Part shown: piece by piece, positions 1-6,412 of the stretch
How positions within the stretch are numbered: position 1 is the first letter of the stretch
Layout of the letters: the number at the start of each line of letters is the position of its first letter
Origin: Clostridiales bacterium
GTDB lineage: Bacteria; Bacillota; Clostridia; Oscillospirales; Oscillospiraceae
Direction of reading: 5' to 3'
NCBI GenBank assembly: GCA_003525905.1
Contig: DQIA01000075.1
Coordinates: forward strand, 735-9,953
DNA length: 9,219 nt
Program-made: the position numbers and the translations under genes
Notes under the pieces: model-generated
Database searches by the model: none
Seen by the model: only the letters and a program-made list of their open reading frames with translations
What the model was told of the DNA's origin: nothing

Positions 1-97
1 GCTTCGCTCCTCGCAATGACAAACTTGGGGGCCTCACGCCATAAAATACATACCTCAAGTATTGTCAGCCTGCAAGGCGCTCAATGAGCGCCGCTAC
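1..97. repeat. Tail of a dispersed palindromic repeat, left copy (cut by window edge)
   Basis: Positions 9-97 align without gaps to 9131-9219 at the other end of the window, at a constant offset of 9122. Positions 9-40 match at 27 of 32 bases, and all five differences are transitions. Positions 74-97 match at 23 of 24. The 33 bases between match at only about half their positions but have identical length. The element begins outside the window: positions 1-20 look like the right arm of an inverted repeat (GCTTCGCTCCTCGCAATGAC) whose left arm would lie upstream. No coding potential is apparent. This is a non-coding dispersed repeat, possibly MITE-like or REP-like; how it moves or what it does is unknown. 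Confidence 0.8.
76..92. repeat. Perfect short hairpin inside the left repeat copy
   Basis: GGCGCTCA (76-83) and TGAGCGCC (85-92) are exact reverse complements around one central base. The same arms recur at 9198-9214 with a different central base (A here, C there). Both are followed by GCTAC. A one-base centre makes this a palindromic site or cruciform arm more naturally than an RNA hairpin. There is no T tract after it, so it is not a typical terminator. Confidence 0.8.
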
Positions 98-140
98 AGA
101 CGCAATTGGTGCATACCGTTTCAGCGATGGCCCATACGAA

Positions 141-153
141 CTCGCAATGACAA
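141..153. repeat. Isolated half-site matching the repeat end
   Basis: CTCGCAATGACAA here matches the right-arm end motif seen at 10-22 and 9132-9144, in the same orientation. It sits about 125 bases after the first copy. It may be a degraded second element or the true outer end of the composite repeat. The stretch 98-140 between them has no recognisable content. No convincing promoter for recG was found in 1-206, so recG may be read from upstream. Confidence 0.5.
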
Positions 154-170
154 CACTGGTGGCCCTGTGC

Positions 171-201
171 TCTCCGCTTTCCTTTCTCCACTCTCAACTC
201 T
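171..201. repeat. Pyrimidine-rich low-complexity tract upstream of recG
   Basis: The stretch is almost wholly C and T, with imperfect TCTCC/CTTTC/CTCTC units, and lies just before the recG ribosome binding site. On the other strand it reads as GA-rich units such as GGAGA, AGAGT and GGAAAG, loosely like the ATGGAAA repeats at 8879-8906. It could be a degenerate dispersed repeat or a leader region. Function is not evident. Confidence 0.4.
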
Positions 202-219
202 ACTTCAGGAGGTCCGGTT

Positions 220-2286
220 ATGGAAAAGCCCGTAACCCTCGACGCCCCGCTCACGTCCCTGCCCGGCATCGGCCCACAGCGCGCTGCGCTGTTCGCCCGG
301 CTGAACGTCCGCACTGTCGGCGAGCTGCTGCGGCTGTATCCGCGCACCTATGAGGACCGGACGCGCCTTGTTTCCATCGCCTCGCTCGAGGCCGGCACGC
401 CCGCCTGCTTTGAAGCGGCCGTCGTCACCACGCCGCGCACGAACCGCATTCCCAAGCCCGGCAGCCGCATGCTCGAGGTCACGAAGTTCACCGTGGCCGA
501 CGACACCGGCCGCCTGAATCTGACGTTTTTCAACGCTGCGCACTCCGCCGGAGCGCTGCGCATCGGCGAGCGCTACTGCTTTTACGGCGTGCTGACCGGC
601 GATTACGCCGCCTATGGCATGACAAACCCGCTGTTCGAGCCCTGCGACGGCCCGGCGCACGTCACGCGGCGCATCCTGCCCGTCTATCCGCTGACGGCCG
701 GGCTGACGAATTCCATGGTGCTGCGCGCGCAGGCGCAGGCTGTCTCCCGCTGCGCCGGGCTCCTGCCCGAGACGCTGCCGCCGGAGCTGCTGCGCCGCTG
801 CGGTCTGTGCGGCGCGGCGGAGGCCTGCCGCGAGATCCATTGCCCCACATCGGCCGCCGCGCTGGGCCGGGCACAGCGCAGGCTCGTTTTTGAGGAATTC
901 TTTCTCTTTTCCGCCGCGCTTGCCATCGTGCGCAGCCGCCGCACGGCTCACTCCTGCCCGGCATGGCAGACGGAGCTTACGCCGTTCTTTGCCGCCCTCC
1001 CCTTCCGCCTGACGGGCGCACAGCAGCGTGCCGTGGACGACATCTGCGCCGACGTGCGCACAGGCCGCCCCATGAGCCGCCTTGTGCAGGGCGATGTTGG
1101 CAGCGGCAAGACGATGGTCGCCGCCGCGGCTGCCTGTCTCGCTGCAAAAAACGGCGCGCAGACCGCGCTGCTGGCCCCGACGGAGATCCTGGCCCGGCAG
1201 CATTTTGACCGCCTCGCCCCGCTGTTTGAGGGTCTCGGCATCCGCACGGTGCTCCTGACGGGGCAGATGGGCGCTGCGCAGAAGCGCAGCGCGCGCGAGG
1301 CGGCGGAGCTCGGCCTCGCGGACGTCGTCATCGGCACACACGCCCTGCTCACGGAGCAGACCCGCTTTGCCCGCCTCGGCATGGTCATCGCGGACGAACA
1401 GCACCGCTTCGGCGTGGCCCAGCGCGCCGCCCTGTGCGCCAAGGGCACACAACCGCACCTGCTGCTGCTGTCCGCCACGCCCATCCCGCGCACGCTGGCT
1501 CTGATCGTCTACGGCGATCTCGACGTTTCCGTCGTCGACGAGCTGCCGCCCGGCCGCGAGCCGGTCGAGACGTTCCTGGTCGACGAGCGCTACCGCGCGC
1601 GGCTGAATGCCTTCGTGCGCAAGCAGGCCGCCGAGGGCCACCAGAGCTTCATCGTCTGCCCGGCCGTCGAGGACGACGGCGGAGACGGCGGCGAGACGCT
1701 CAAGGCCGCGGAGCAGTGGGCGCAGACGCTGCAGGACTATGTGTTCCCGAATCTGCGCGTCGCCCTGCTGCACGGTAAAATGAAGGGCGCGGAAAAGGAA
1801 GCCGTCATGGCCTCGTTCGCCGCGGGAGAGGCCGATATCCTCGTCGCCACGACCGTCATCGAGGTCGGCGTCGACGTGCCGAATGCCACGCTCATGGTCA
1901 TTGAGAATGCCGACCGCTTCGGTCTTTCACAGCTGCACCAGCTGCGTGGGCGCGTCGGGCGCGGCAGCGCGAAGGCCTGGTGCGTGCTCGTTTCGGACAA
2001 TAAAAACCCCGAGACCCGCCAGCGCCTGCGCACGCTCTGCGGCACGAATGACGGCTTCCGCATCGCAGAGGCCGACCTGCAGCAGCGCGGCCCCGGCGAC
2101 TTTTTCGGCAGCCGCCAGCACGGCCTGCCGGTGTTCCGCGTCGGCGACCTTGCCACGGACCTCGCCGTGCTGCGGCAGGCGCAGGAGGCCGCGGCGCAGC
2201 TCATCTCGCAGGACCGCCCGCTGCCCTCACCGCTCGCGCAGGCGATCGAGAGCCTGCTTGCCGGGAGCGCCGACACGCTGAACTGA
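220..2286 (+). CDS. recG: ATP-dependent DNA helicase RecG
   Basis: RecG is a cytoplasmic double-strand DNA translocase that regresses stalled replication forks and moves Holliday junctions during recombination repair. The 688-residue product is close to the usual family length (about 680-690). An N-terminal SLPGIGPQRA segment (residues 13-22) and an OB-fold region (about 60-145) form the wedge that splits branched DNA. The helicase core shows a Q-type motif LTGAQ (264-268), Walker A GDVGSGKT (291-298), Walker B DEQH (392-395), SATPIPRT (418-425) and motif VI QLHQLRGRVGRG (571-582). The C-terminal DFFGSRQHGLP (627-637) is the RecG-specific segment after the helicase core. The ATG is preceded by AGGAGGT (207-213) six bases upstream. 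No terminator is evident between its stop and the gpmI promoter. No key residue is missing. Confidence 0.97.
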   Translation: MEKPVTLDAPLTSLPGIGPQRAALFARLNVRTVGELLRLYPRTYEDRTRLVSIASLEAGTPACFEAAVVTTPRTNRIPKPGSRMLEVTKFTVADDTGRLNLTFFNAAHSAGALRIGERYCFYGVLTGDYAAYGMTNPLFEPCDGPAHVTRRILPVYPLTAGLTNSMVLRAQAQAVSRCAGLLPETLPPELLRRCGLCGAAEACREIHCPTSAAALGRAQRRLVFEEFFLFSAALAIVRSRRTAHSCPAWQTELTPFFAALPFRLTGAQQRAVDDICADVRTGRPMSRLVQGDVGSGKTMVAAAAACLAAKNGAQTALLAPTEILARQHFDRLAPLFEGLGIRTVLLTGQMGAAQKRSAREAAELGLADVVIGTHALLTEQTRFARLGMVIADEQHRFGVAQRAALCAKGTQPHLLLLSATPIPRTLALIVYGDLDVSVVDELPPGREPVETFLVDERYRARLNAFVRKQAAEGHQSFIVCPAVEDDGGDGGETLKAAEQWAQTLQDYVFPNLRVALLHGKMKGAEKEAVMASFAAGEADILVATTVIEVGVDVPNATLMVIENADRFGLSQLHQLRGRVGRGSAKAWCVLVSDNKNPETRQRLRTLCGTNDGFRIAEADLQQRGPGDFFGSRQHGLPVFRVGDLATDLAVLRQAQEAAAQLISQDRPLPSPLAQAIESLLAGSADTLN

Positions 2287-2379
2287 GCATTTTCCGCCCC
2301 AAAGCACCGAATTTCGCACAGTTTCCCCCATTTTCGCCCCGGTTATTTTGTAGGGGATACAGAATCTCGAAAATAAAGA

Positions 2380-2408
2380 TTGTACGAAACGGGAAAATGT
2401 AGTACAAT
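2380..2408 (+). promoter_or_regulatory. Sigma-A-type promoter for gpmI
   Basis: The -35 box TTGTAC (2380-2385) and -10 box TACAAT (2403-2408) are separated by exactly 17 bases, with AT-rich sequence upstream. Transcription would start near 2414-2416, giving a leader of about 45 bases before the gpmI start. The two boxes are also the arms of an inverted repeat: ATTGTAC (2379-2385) and GTACAAT (2402-2408). That could be chance or a regulator site. The region 2287-2379 has no other recognisable feature, apart from a loose direct repeat of ATTTTC(C)GCCCC. Confidence 0.8.
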
Positions 2409-2446
2409 AGCATGAATCGATCAAAGCACAGATATCTCTTGTGATT

Positions 2447-2451
2447 GGAGG
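2447..2451 (+). promoter_or_regulatory. Ribosome binding site that fixes the gpmI start
   Basis: GGAGG ends directly before an in-frame ATG at 2452, leaving no spacing, so that ATG cannot be used efficiently. The next ATG at 2461 has nine bases of spacing. Start at 2461 gives MTKKPVVLVIMDG, the usual family N-terminus, so 2461 is chosen. Confidence 0.85.
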
Positions 2452-2460
2452 ATGCATATT

Positions 2461-4029
2461 ATGACAAAGAAACCTGTTGTCCTGGTCATCATGGACGGCG
2501 TCGGCAAGGGCGACGGCGGCCCCGGTGACGCAGTAAAGCTTGCAAATACCCCGAATCTCGACCGCCTCTTCGCCACCTGCCCGCACAACTGGCTCAAGGC
2601 GCACGGCACGGCCGTCGGCCTGCCCACCGATGACGACATGGGCAACTCCGAGGTCGGTCACAATGCCCTCGGCTGCGGCCAGATCTACTCGCAGGGCGCC
2701 AAGCTCGTCGGCGAGTCCATCGAGACGGGCGCACTGTTCCAGTCCGAGACGTGGAAGGGCCTCGTCGCGAACTGCAACGAGAACGGCAAGGCCTTCCATT
2801 TCCTCGGCCTGCTGTCCGACGGCAACGTCCACTCGAACATCCATCATCTCTTCGCCCTGCTGCGCCATGCGCATGCCGAGGGCGTCAAGCGCGCCTACTG
2901 CCACATCCTGCTCGACGGCCGCGACGTGCCTGCCACGTCCGCGCTTGAGTATGTCGCGCAGCTCGAGGACCTGCTCCGCGAGCTGAACACCGAGGGCTGC
3001 GACTATGCCATCGCCTCCGGCGGCGGCAGAATGCAGATCACCATGGACCGCTATGAGGCCAACTGGCCGATGGTCGAGGCAGGCTGGCGCACGCATGTGC
3101 AGGGTCTTGCCCGCCGCTTCCCCTCCGCAAAGGAGGCCATCGAGACCTACCGCGCCGAGACGAACTGCATCGATCAGGACCTGCCCGCCTTTGTCGTGGA
3201 GCGTGACGGCGCGCCCGTGGCGACCATCGCCAACGGCGACAGCGTCGTGCTGTATAACTTCCGCGGCGACCGCGCGCAGGAGATCTCCCTCGCCTTCGAC
3301 CGCAAGGATTTCGACAAGTTCGACCGCGGCGACTACACCGGCGTCGACTTTGCCGGTATGCTGGAATACGACGGCGATCTGAAGATCCCGACGCATTATC
3401 TGGTCCAGCCGCCTGTGATCAAGAACACGCTCACCGAGCTGCTGTGCGCCCACAACCTGCGTGAATACGCCGTGTCCGAGACGCAGAAGTACGGCCATGT
3501 CACCTACTTCTGGAACGGCAACCGCTCCGGCAAGGTCAGCGAGGAGCTTGAGACCTATGAGGAGATCCCCTCCGACGTCATCCCCTTCGATCAGGCTCCG
3601 GCCATGAAGTCGAAGGAGATCACCGACTGCATGGTCAAGGCCATGGAGTCCGGCAAATATGATTTCCTGCGCTGCAACTTCCCGAACGGCGATATGGTCG
3701 GCCACACCGGCAACATCGAGGCCGTCGTGAAGGCCATGGAGTGCGTCGACGAGGGCGTCGGCCGCATCGTCGAGGCAGGCAAGCGTCTGGGCTACGTCGT
3801 GCTTGTCACGGCGGACCACGGCAATGCCGACCAGATGCTCGAAACGAAGAAGGGCAAGACTTCCATCCGCACGGCCCACAGCCTGAATCCCGTTCCCTTC
3901 ATCGTGGTCGACCCGGGCGTGGAGCACACGCTCAAGGAGGGCAAGTTCGGTCTGGCCAATGTCGCCCCGACTGTCGCCACGCTGCTCGGCCTGACGCCGC
4001 CCGCCTGCTGGGAAGAGAGCATGCTGTGA
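2461..4029 (+). CDS. gpmI: 2,3-bisphosphoglycerate-independent phosphoglycerate mutase (plant-like type)
   Basis: This enzyme interconverts 3-phosphoglycerate and 2-phosphoglycerate in glycolysis and gluconeogenesis, using two metal ions (usually Mn) and a phosphoserine intermediate. The 522-residue protein belongs to the alkaline phosphatase superfamily. Metal and catalytic residues are visible: D12 (VIMDG), the nucleophile S63 in MGNSEVGHNALG, D411 and H415 in NGDMVGHTG, D452 and H453 in ADHGNA, and H473 in RTAHS. Segments such as SGGGRMQITMDRYEANW, FDKFDRG, YDGDLKIPTHYLVQPP and FWNGNRSG resemble the plant and trypanosome iPGM type as I remember it. The Bacillus type carries forms such as NSEVGHLNIGAGR and NCDMVGH instead. 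It has its own promoter, is 174 bases after recG and 60 bases before the Asp23-family gene. Confidence 0.95.
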   Translation: MTKKPVVLVIMDGVGKGDGGPGDAVKLANTPNLDRLFATCPHNWLKAHGTAVGLPTDDDMGNSEVGHNALGCGQIYSQGAKLVGESIETGALFQSETWKGLVANCNENGKAFHFLGLLSDGNVHSNIHHLFALLRHAHAEGVKRAYCHILLDGRDVPATSALEYVAQLEDLLRELNTEGCDYAIASGGGRMQITMDRYEANWPMVEAGWRTHVQGLARRFPSAKEAIETYRAETNCIDQDLPAFVVERDGAPVATIANGDSVVLYNFRGDRAQEISLAFDRKDFDKFDRGDYTGVDFAGMLEYDGDLKIPTHYLVQPPVIKNTLTELLCAHNLREYAVSETQKYGHVTYFWNGNRSGKVSEELETYEEIPSDVIPFDQAPAMKSKEITDCMVKAMESGKYDFLRCNFPNGDMVGHTGNIEAVVKAMECVDEGVGRIVEAGKRLGYVVLVTADHGNADQMLETKKGKTSIRTAHSLNPVPFIVVDPGVEHTLKEGKFGLANVAPTVATLLGLTPPACWEESML

Positions 4030-4034
4030 TCCCC

Positions 4035-4068
4035 GCGGCGGGCAGCCCCGCCGCACCCCATTTTTCTT
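4035..4068 (+). terminator. Possible weak terminator or processing hairpin after gpmI
   Basis: GCGGCGGG (4035-4042) and CCCGCCGC (4047-4054) form a perfect 8-base-pair stem with a four-base loop. A T-rich run (TTTTTCTT, 4061-4068) follows, but six bases (ACCCCA) separate it from the stem, which is unfavourable for intrinsic termination. No separate promoter is evident before the next gene. Partial termination, which would lower expression of the downstream pair relative to gpmI, or 3'-end protection is more likely than a full stop. Confidence 0.4.
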
Positions 4069-4089
4069 ATCAATAAGGAGGTTTTCCGC

Positions 4090-4443
4090 ATGATCCGCAG
4101 GCAAAACGAGCTCGGCGAGATCGCCGTCAGCAACAACGTTTATACCTATATTGCCGGAAGCGCCGCAACGAACTGCTTCGGCGTCAAGGGCATGGCCATC
4201 CGCAGCATGAAGGACGGCCTCGTCCATCTGCTCCGCCGCGAGTCGCTCGCCAAGGGCGTGCTCGTGCGCACGAACGAAGACGGCACCATTTCGGTCGATC
4301 TGCACATCATCGTCGATCAGGGCGTGAACATCCCCGCGCTGGGCAGCTCGATCCTGAACGAGGTCCGCTATGTCGTCTCCCAGCAGACCGAAACCGAGAT
4401 CCGCGAGGTCAACATCCTGGTGGACTCCATGATGACCGATTAA
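4090..4443 (+). CDS. Asp23/Gls24 family envelope stress response protein (YloU-like)
   Basis: This is a small cytoplasmic protein of 117 residues with no signal peptide or membrane segment, the size of a single Asp23/Gls24 (DUF322) domain. Family-like features are the opening LGEIAVSNNVYTYIAGSAATNCFGV, the central VRTNEDGTISVDLHIIVDQGVNI, and the C-terminal amphipathic stretch ending REVNILVDSM. The family is linked to cell-envelope stress and alkaline tolerance, but its biochemical role is not settled. In Bacillus subtilis the homologue yloU lies directly before yloV (fakA), as here, with a 25-base gap, so the two are probably co-transcribed. AAGGAGGT (4075-4082) lies seven bases before the ATG. 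Confidence 0.9.
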   Translation: MIRRQNELGEIAVSNNVYTYIAGSAATNCFGVKGMAIRSMKDGLVHLLRRESLAKGVLVRTNEDGTISVDLHIIVDQGVNIPALGSSILNEVRYVVSQQTETEIREVNILVDSMMTD

Positions 4444-4468
4444 CGGCAATACGGAGGTGTAACTTACA

Positions 4469-6148
4469 GTGAGGCAAACCATTGACGGAGCGGCCTTTCA
4501 GAAAATGATCCTCAGCGCCGCTGCCTCCATCGAGATCCACAAACAGCAGATCAACGAGCTGAACGTCTTCCCCGTCCCCGACGGCGACACCGGCACGAAC
4601 ATGAGCATGACGCTGAACGCAGCGGCAGCCGATCTGCGCAAGGCGGGCAGCGTCACGCTGACAAAGGCCGCCGATATCACGGCTTCGGCCATGCTGCGCG
4701 GCGCGCGCGGCAACTCCGGCGTCATCCTCTCGCTGCTGTTCCGCGGCTTCTCCAAGGCCCTGAAGGGCGTGGAGGCCTGCACGGGCGAGCAGCTGGCGAT
4801 GGCCCTGCGCGGCGGCGTCGAAGCGGCCTACAAGGCCGTGATGAAGCCCACGGAGGGCACGATCCTGACCGTGGCCCGCGTCTCCGCCGACACGGCCATG
4901 GAAACGGCCGACAGCGGCGCGGACTGCGAGGCCGTTCTCGAGGCGACGGTCCGCTCCGCCGCGGAGGCGCTGGCGCAGACCGTGAACCAGAATCCCGTCC
5001 TGCAGAAGGCGAGCGTCGTGGACGCAGGCGGCAAGGGCTGGCTGTATGTGCTCGAGGCCATGCTTTCCGTCCATCGCGGCGTGGAAATTGAAGCGCCCGA
5101 GACCGGTGAGCAGCCGCAGGAGGTTCGCGAGCAGGCCGATTTCACCGAGTTCGACACCGGCGAGATCACCTTTGCCTTCGACACGGTGTATATCATGCGC
5201 AAGGCGCACGAGGACATTGACCTTTCCCCGCTGCGCGCCTATCTTGACACCATCGGCGACAGCATCGTCATCGGTGAGGACGACGAGTCCTTCAAGGTCC
5301 ACGTCCACACGAACATCCCCGGCGAGGCCCTGACAGAGTCGCAGAAATACGGCACGCTCGAGCTTGCCAAGATCGAGAACATGCAGATGCAGCACGACGA
5401 TCTTGCCGCAGGCCGCGCCGCCCGCAGCACGGACGATCTTGAAAAGATCGAGCAGGAGCTCGAGGCCAAAGAGACCGTCGCCGCGCCGGAAAAGCACTTC
5501 GGCATGGTCGCCGTGTGCGCAGGCAAGGGGCTTGCAGGCGTGTTCCGGGAACTGGGCGCCGACCAGATCATCGAGGGCGGTCAGACCATGAACCCCTCGA
5601 CGCAGGATATTCTCGAGAAGATCAACGCCACACCCGCCGAGGTCGTGTTCGTCTTCCCGAACAACAAGAACATCATCATGGCGGCCGAGCAGACGGTGGA
5701 TCTGACGGAGAAAAAAGTCGTCGTCGTTCCCTCGAAGACCGTGCCGCAGGGCGTCTCCGCCATGCTGGTCTTTGATCCGGACGCCTCGGAGGAGGACAAT
5801 CTCTCCGCCATGACGGACGCCATGGCCGGTGTGACCACGATGCAGATCACCTATGCCGCGCGCGACTCCGATATCGACGGGCATAACATCCACGCAGGCG
5901 AGTACCTCGCCCTGTGGGGCAGCTCTCTGTTCGGCAGCAGCGCCGACCTGAAGGGCCTGCTCCGCAGCATGGCCGAAAAGGTCCATGAGGAGGGCCACGA
6001 GTTCGTCACGGTCTATGCGGGCGCCGATCTGCCCGCCGGTCAGGCCGAGGAGGCGGCCGCGCTGTTCCGCGAGGTCTGCCCGGAGTGTGAGGTCACGCTC
6101 ATCGACGGCGGCCAGCCCGTTTATTACTATCTGATCTCCGCCGAATAA
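4469..6148 (+). CDS. fakA: Fatty acid kinase catalytic subunit FakA (DhaL/DAK domain, YloV-like)
   Basis: FakA phosphorylates exogenous fatty acids held by a FakB (DegV-family) carrier, giving acyl phosphate for phospholipid synthesis. No fakB lies in the window. The 559-residue protein has three parts. The N-terminal DhaL nucleotide-binding domain (about 1-200) carries the Mg-binding NVFPVPDGDTGTNM (32-45, D38 and D40), RGARGNSG (77-84) and VVDAGGKGW. A middle domain (about 220-300) contains FAFDTVY and HVHTN. The C-terminal domain (about 344-559) has EGGQTMNPST (369-378) and FPNNKNI. In Staphylococcus aureus FakA the middle domain uses one Cys and two His (an HxH pair); here H278 and H280 are present but the Cys position reads D238. 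The start codon is GTG, with GGAGGTG (4453-4459) nine bases upstream. It ends an operon at a strong terminator. Confidence 0.92.
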   Translation: MRQTIDGAAFQKMILSAAASIEIHKQQINELNVFPVPDGDTGTNMSMTLNAAAADLRKAGSVTLTKAADITASAMLRGARGNSGVILSLLFRGFSKALKGVEACTGEQLAMALRGGVEAAYKAVMKPTEGTILTVARVSADTAMETADSGADCEAVLEATVRSAAEALAQTVNQNPVLQKASVVDAGGKGWLYVLEAMLSVHRGVEIEAPETGEQPQEVREQADFTEFDTGEITFAFDTVYIMRKAHEDIDLSPLRAYLDTIGDSIVIGEDDESFKVHVHTNIPGEALTESQKYGTLELAKIENMQMQHDDLAAGRAARSTDDLEKIEQELEAKETVAAPEKHFGMVAVCAGKGLAGVFRELGADQIIEGGQTMNPSTQDILEKINATPAEVVFVFPNNKNIIMAAEQTVDLTEKKVVVVPSKTVPQGVSAMLVFDPDASEEDNLSAMTDAMAGVTTMQITYAARDSDIDGHNIHAGEYLALWGSSLFGSSADLKGLLRSMAEKVHEEGHEFVTVYAGADLPAGQAEEAAALFREVCPECEVTLIDGGQPVYYYLISAE

Positions 6149-6161
6149 TTCCGTTTTGAAG

Positions 6162-6198
6162 AGCTCTGCCGCGGTCATCCCCTGCGGCAGAGCTTTTT
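6162..6198 (+). terminator. Intrinsic terminator after fakA
   Basis: AGCTCTGCCGC (6162-6172) pairs perfectly with GCGGCAGAGCT (6184-6194), giving an 11-base-pair stem with an 11-base loop, running straight into TTTTT (6194-6198). It lies 13 bases after the fakA stop. The following stretch 6199-6331 is AT-richer than the genes and shows no gene or strong structure. Confidence 0.93.
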
Positions 6199-6331
6199 GT
6201 TTCATCTCATGTCATATTCCGTTCAGCCGTCTCTGCGGAGCGGACAATGCTCCATGCATGAATTTCATCTTACATTGTTTCCATTCATTCTCGGCCGTTT
6301 TTTGGCAATTTGCTGATTTTTCCGGACCCTA

Positions 6332-6360
6332 TGGACATTTCCCCCCGCATGGAGTATAGT
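6332..6360 (+). promoter_or_regulatory. Sigma-A-type promoter for the SLH nucleotidase gene
   Basis: TGGACA (6332-6337) and TATAGT (6355-6360) each match the consensus at five of six bases and are 17 bases apart. A start near A6367 would give a leader of about 46 bases. The upstream terminator and this promoter make the downstream gene an independent unit. Confidence 0.8.
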
Positions 6361-6371
6361 ATTCTCAGATG

Positions 6372-6387
6372 CACCGGTATTCCGGTG
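6372..6387 (+). promoter_or_regulatory. 5'-proximal leader hairpin
   Basis: CACCGG (6372-6377) and CCGGTG (6382-6387) form a perfect six-base-pair stem with loop TATT, about five bases from the predicted mRNA 5' end. Stem-loops at this place are known to protect abundant mRNAs from 5'-end decay in Firmicutes. It lies about ten bases upstream of the AAGGAG ribosome binding site (6398-6403), so it need not block translation. Stabilisation is inferred. Confidence 0.55.
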
Positions 6388-6412
6388 TAAAAACGAAAAG
6401 GAGAGTATTTCC

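Noticed and set aside
1..206. Promoter for recG
   Set aside because: TTG-starting hexamers at 25, 62 and 106 have no acceptable -10 box at 16-18 bases. recG may be transcribed from outside the window.
205..1773. Antisense frame opposite recG, and likewise 4409-6205 opposite fakA
   Set aside because: Both are composition artefacts without domains. The sense strand has clear conserved proteins.
2452..2460. ATG at 2452 as gpmI start
   Set aside because: It directly abuts the GGAGG motif, leaving no spacing. The ATG at 2461 has correct spacing and family N-terminus.
2227..4482. Long antisense open frame (751 residues) opposite gpmI and the Asp23-family gene
   Set aside because: It is a shadow frame produced by GC-rich codon use on the + strand. 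It runs through three real genes and has no ribosome binding site or recognisable domain.
6237..6253. GGAGC/GCTCC hairpin in the gap before the nucleotidase promoter
   Set aside because: A five-base stem with a seven-base loop is expected by chance, and it has no associated T tract or gene.
6156..6359. Open frame of 67 residues between fakA and the nucleotidase gene
   Set aside because: It contains the fakA terminator and the downstream promoter, and has no ribosome binding site or homology that I recognise.
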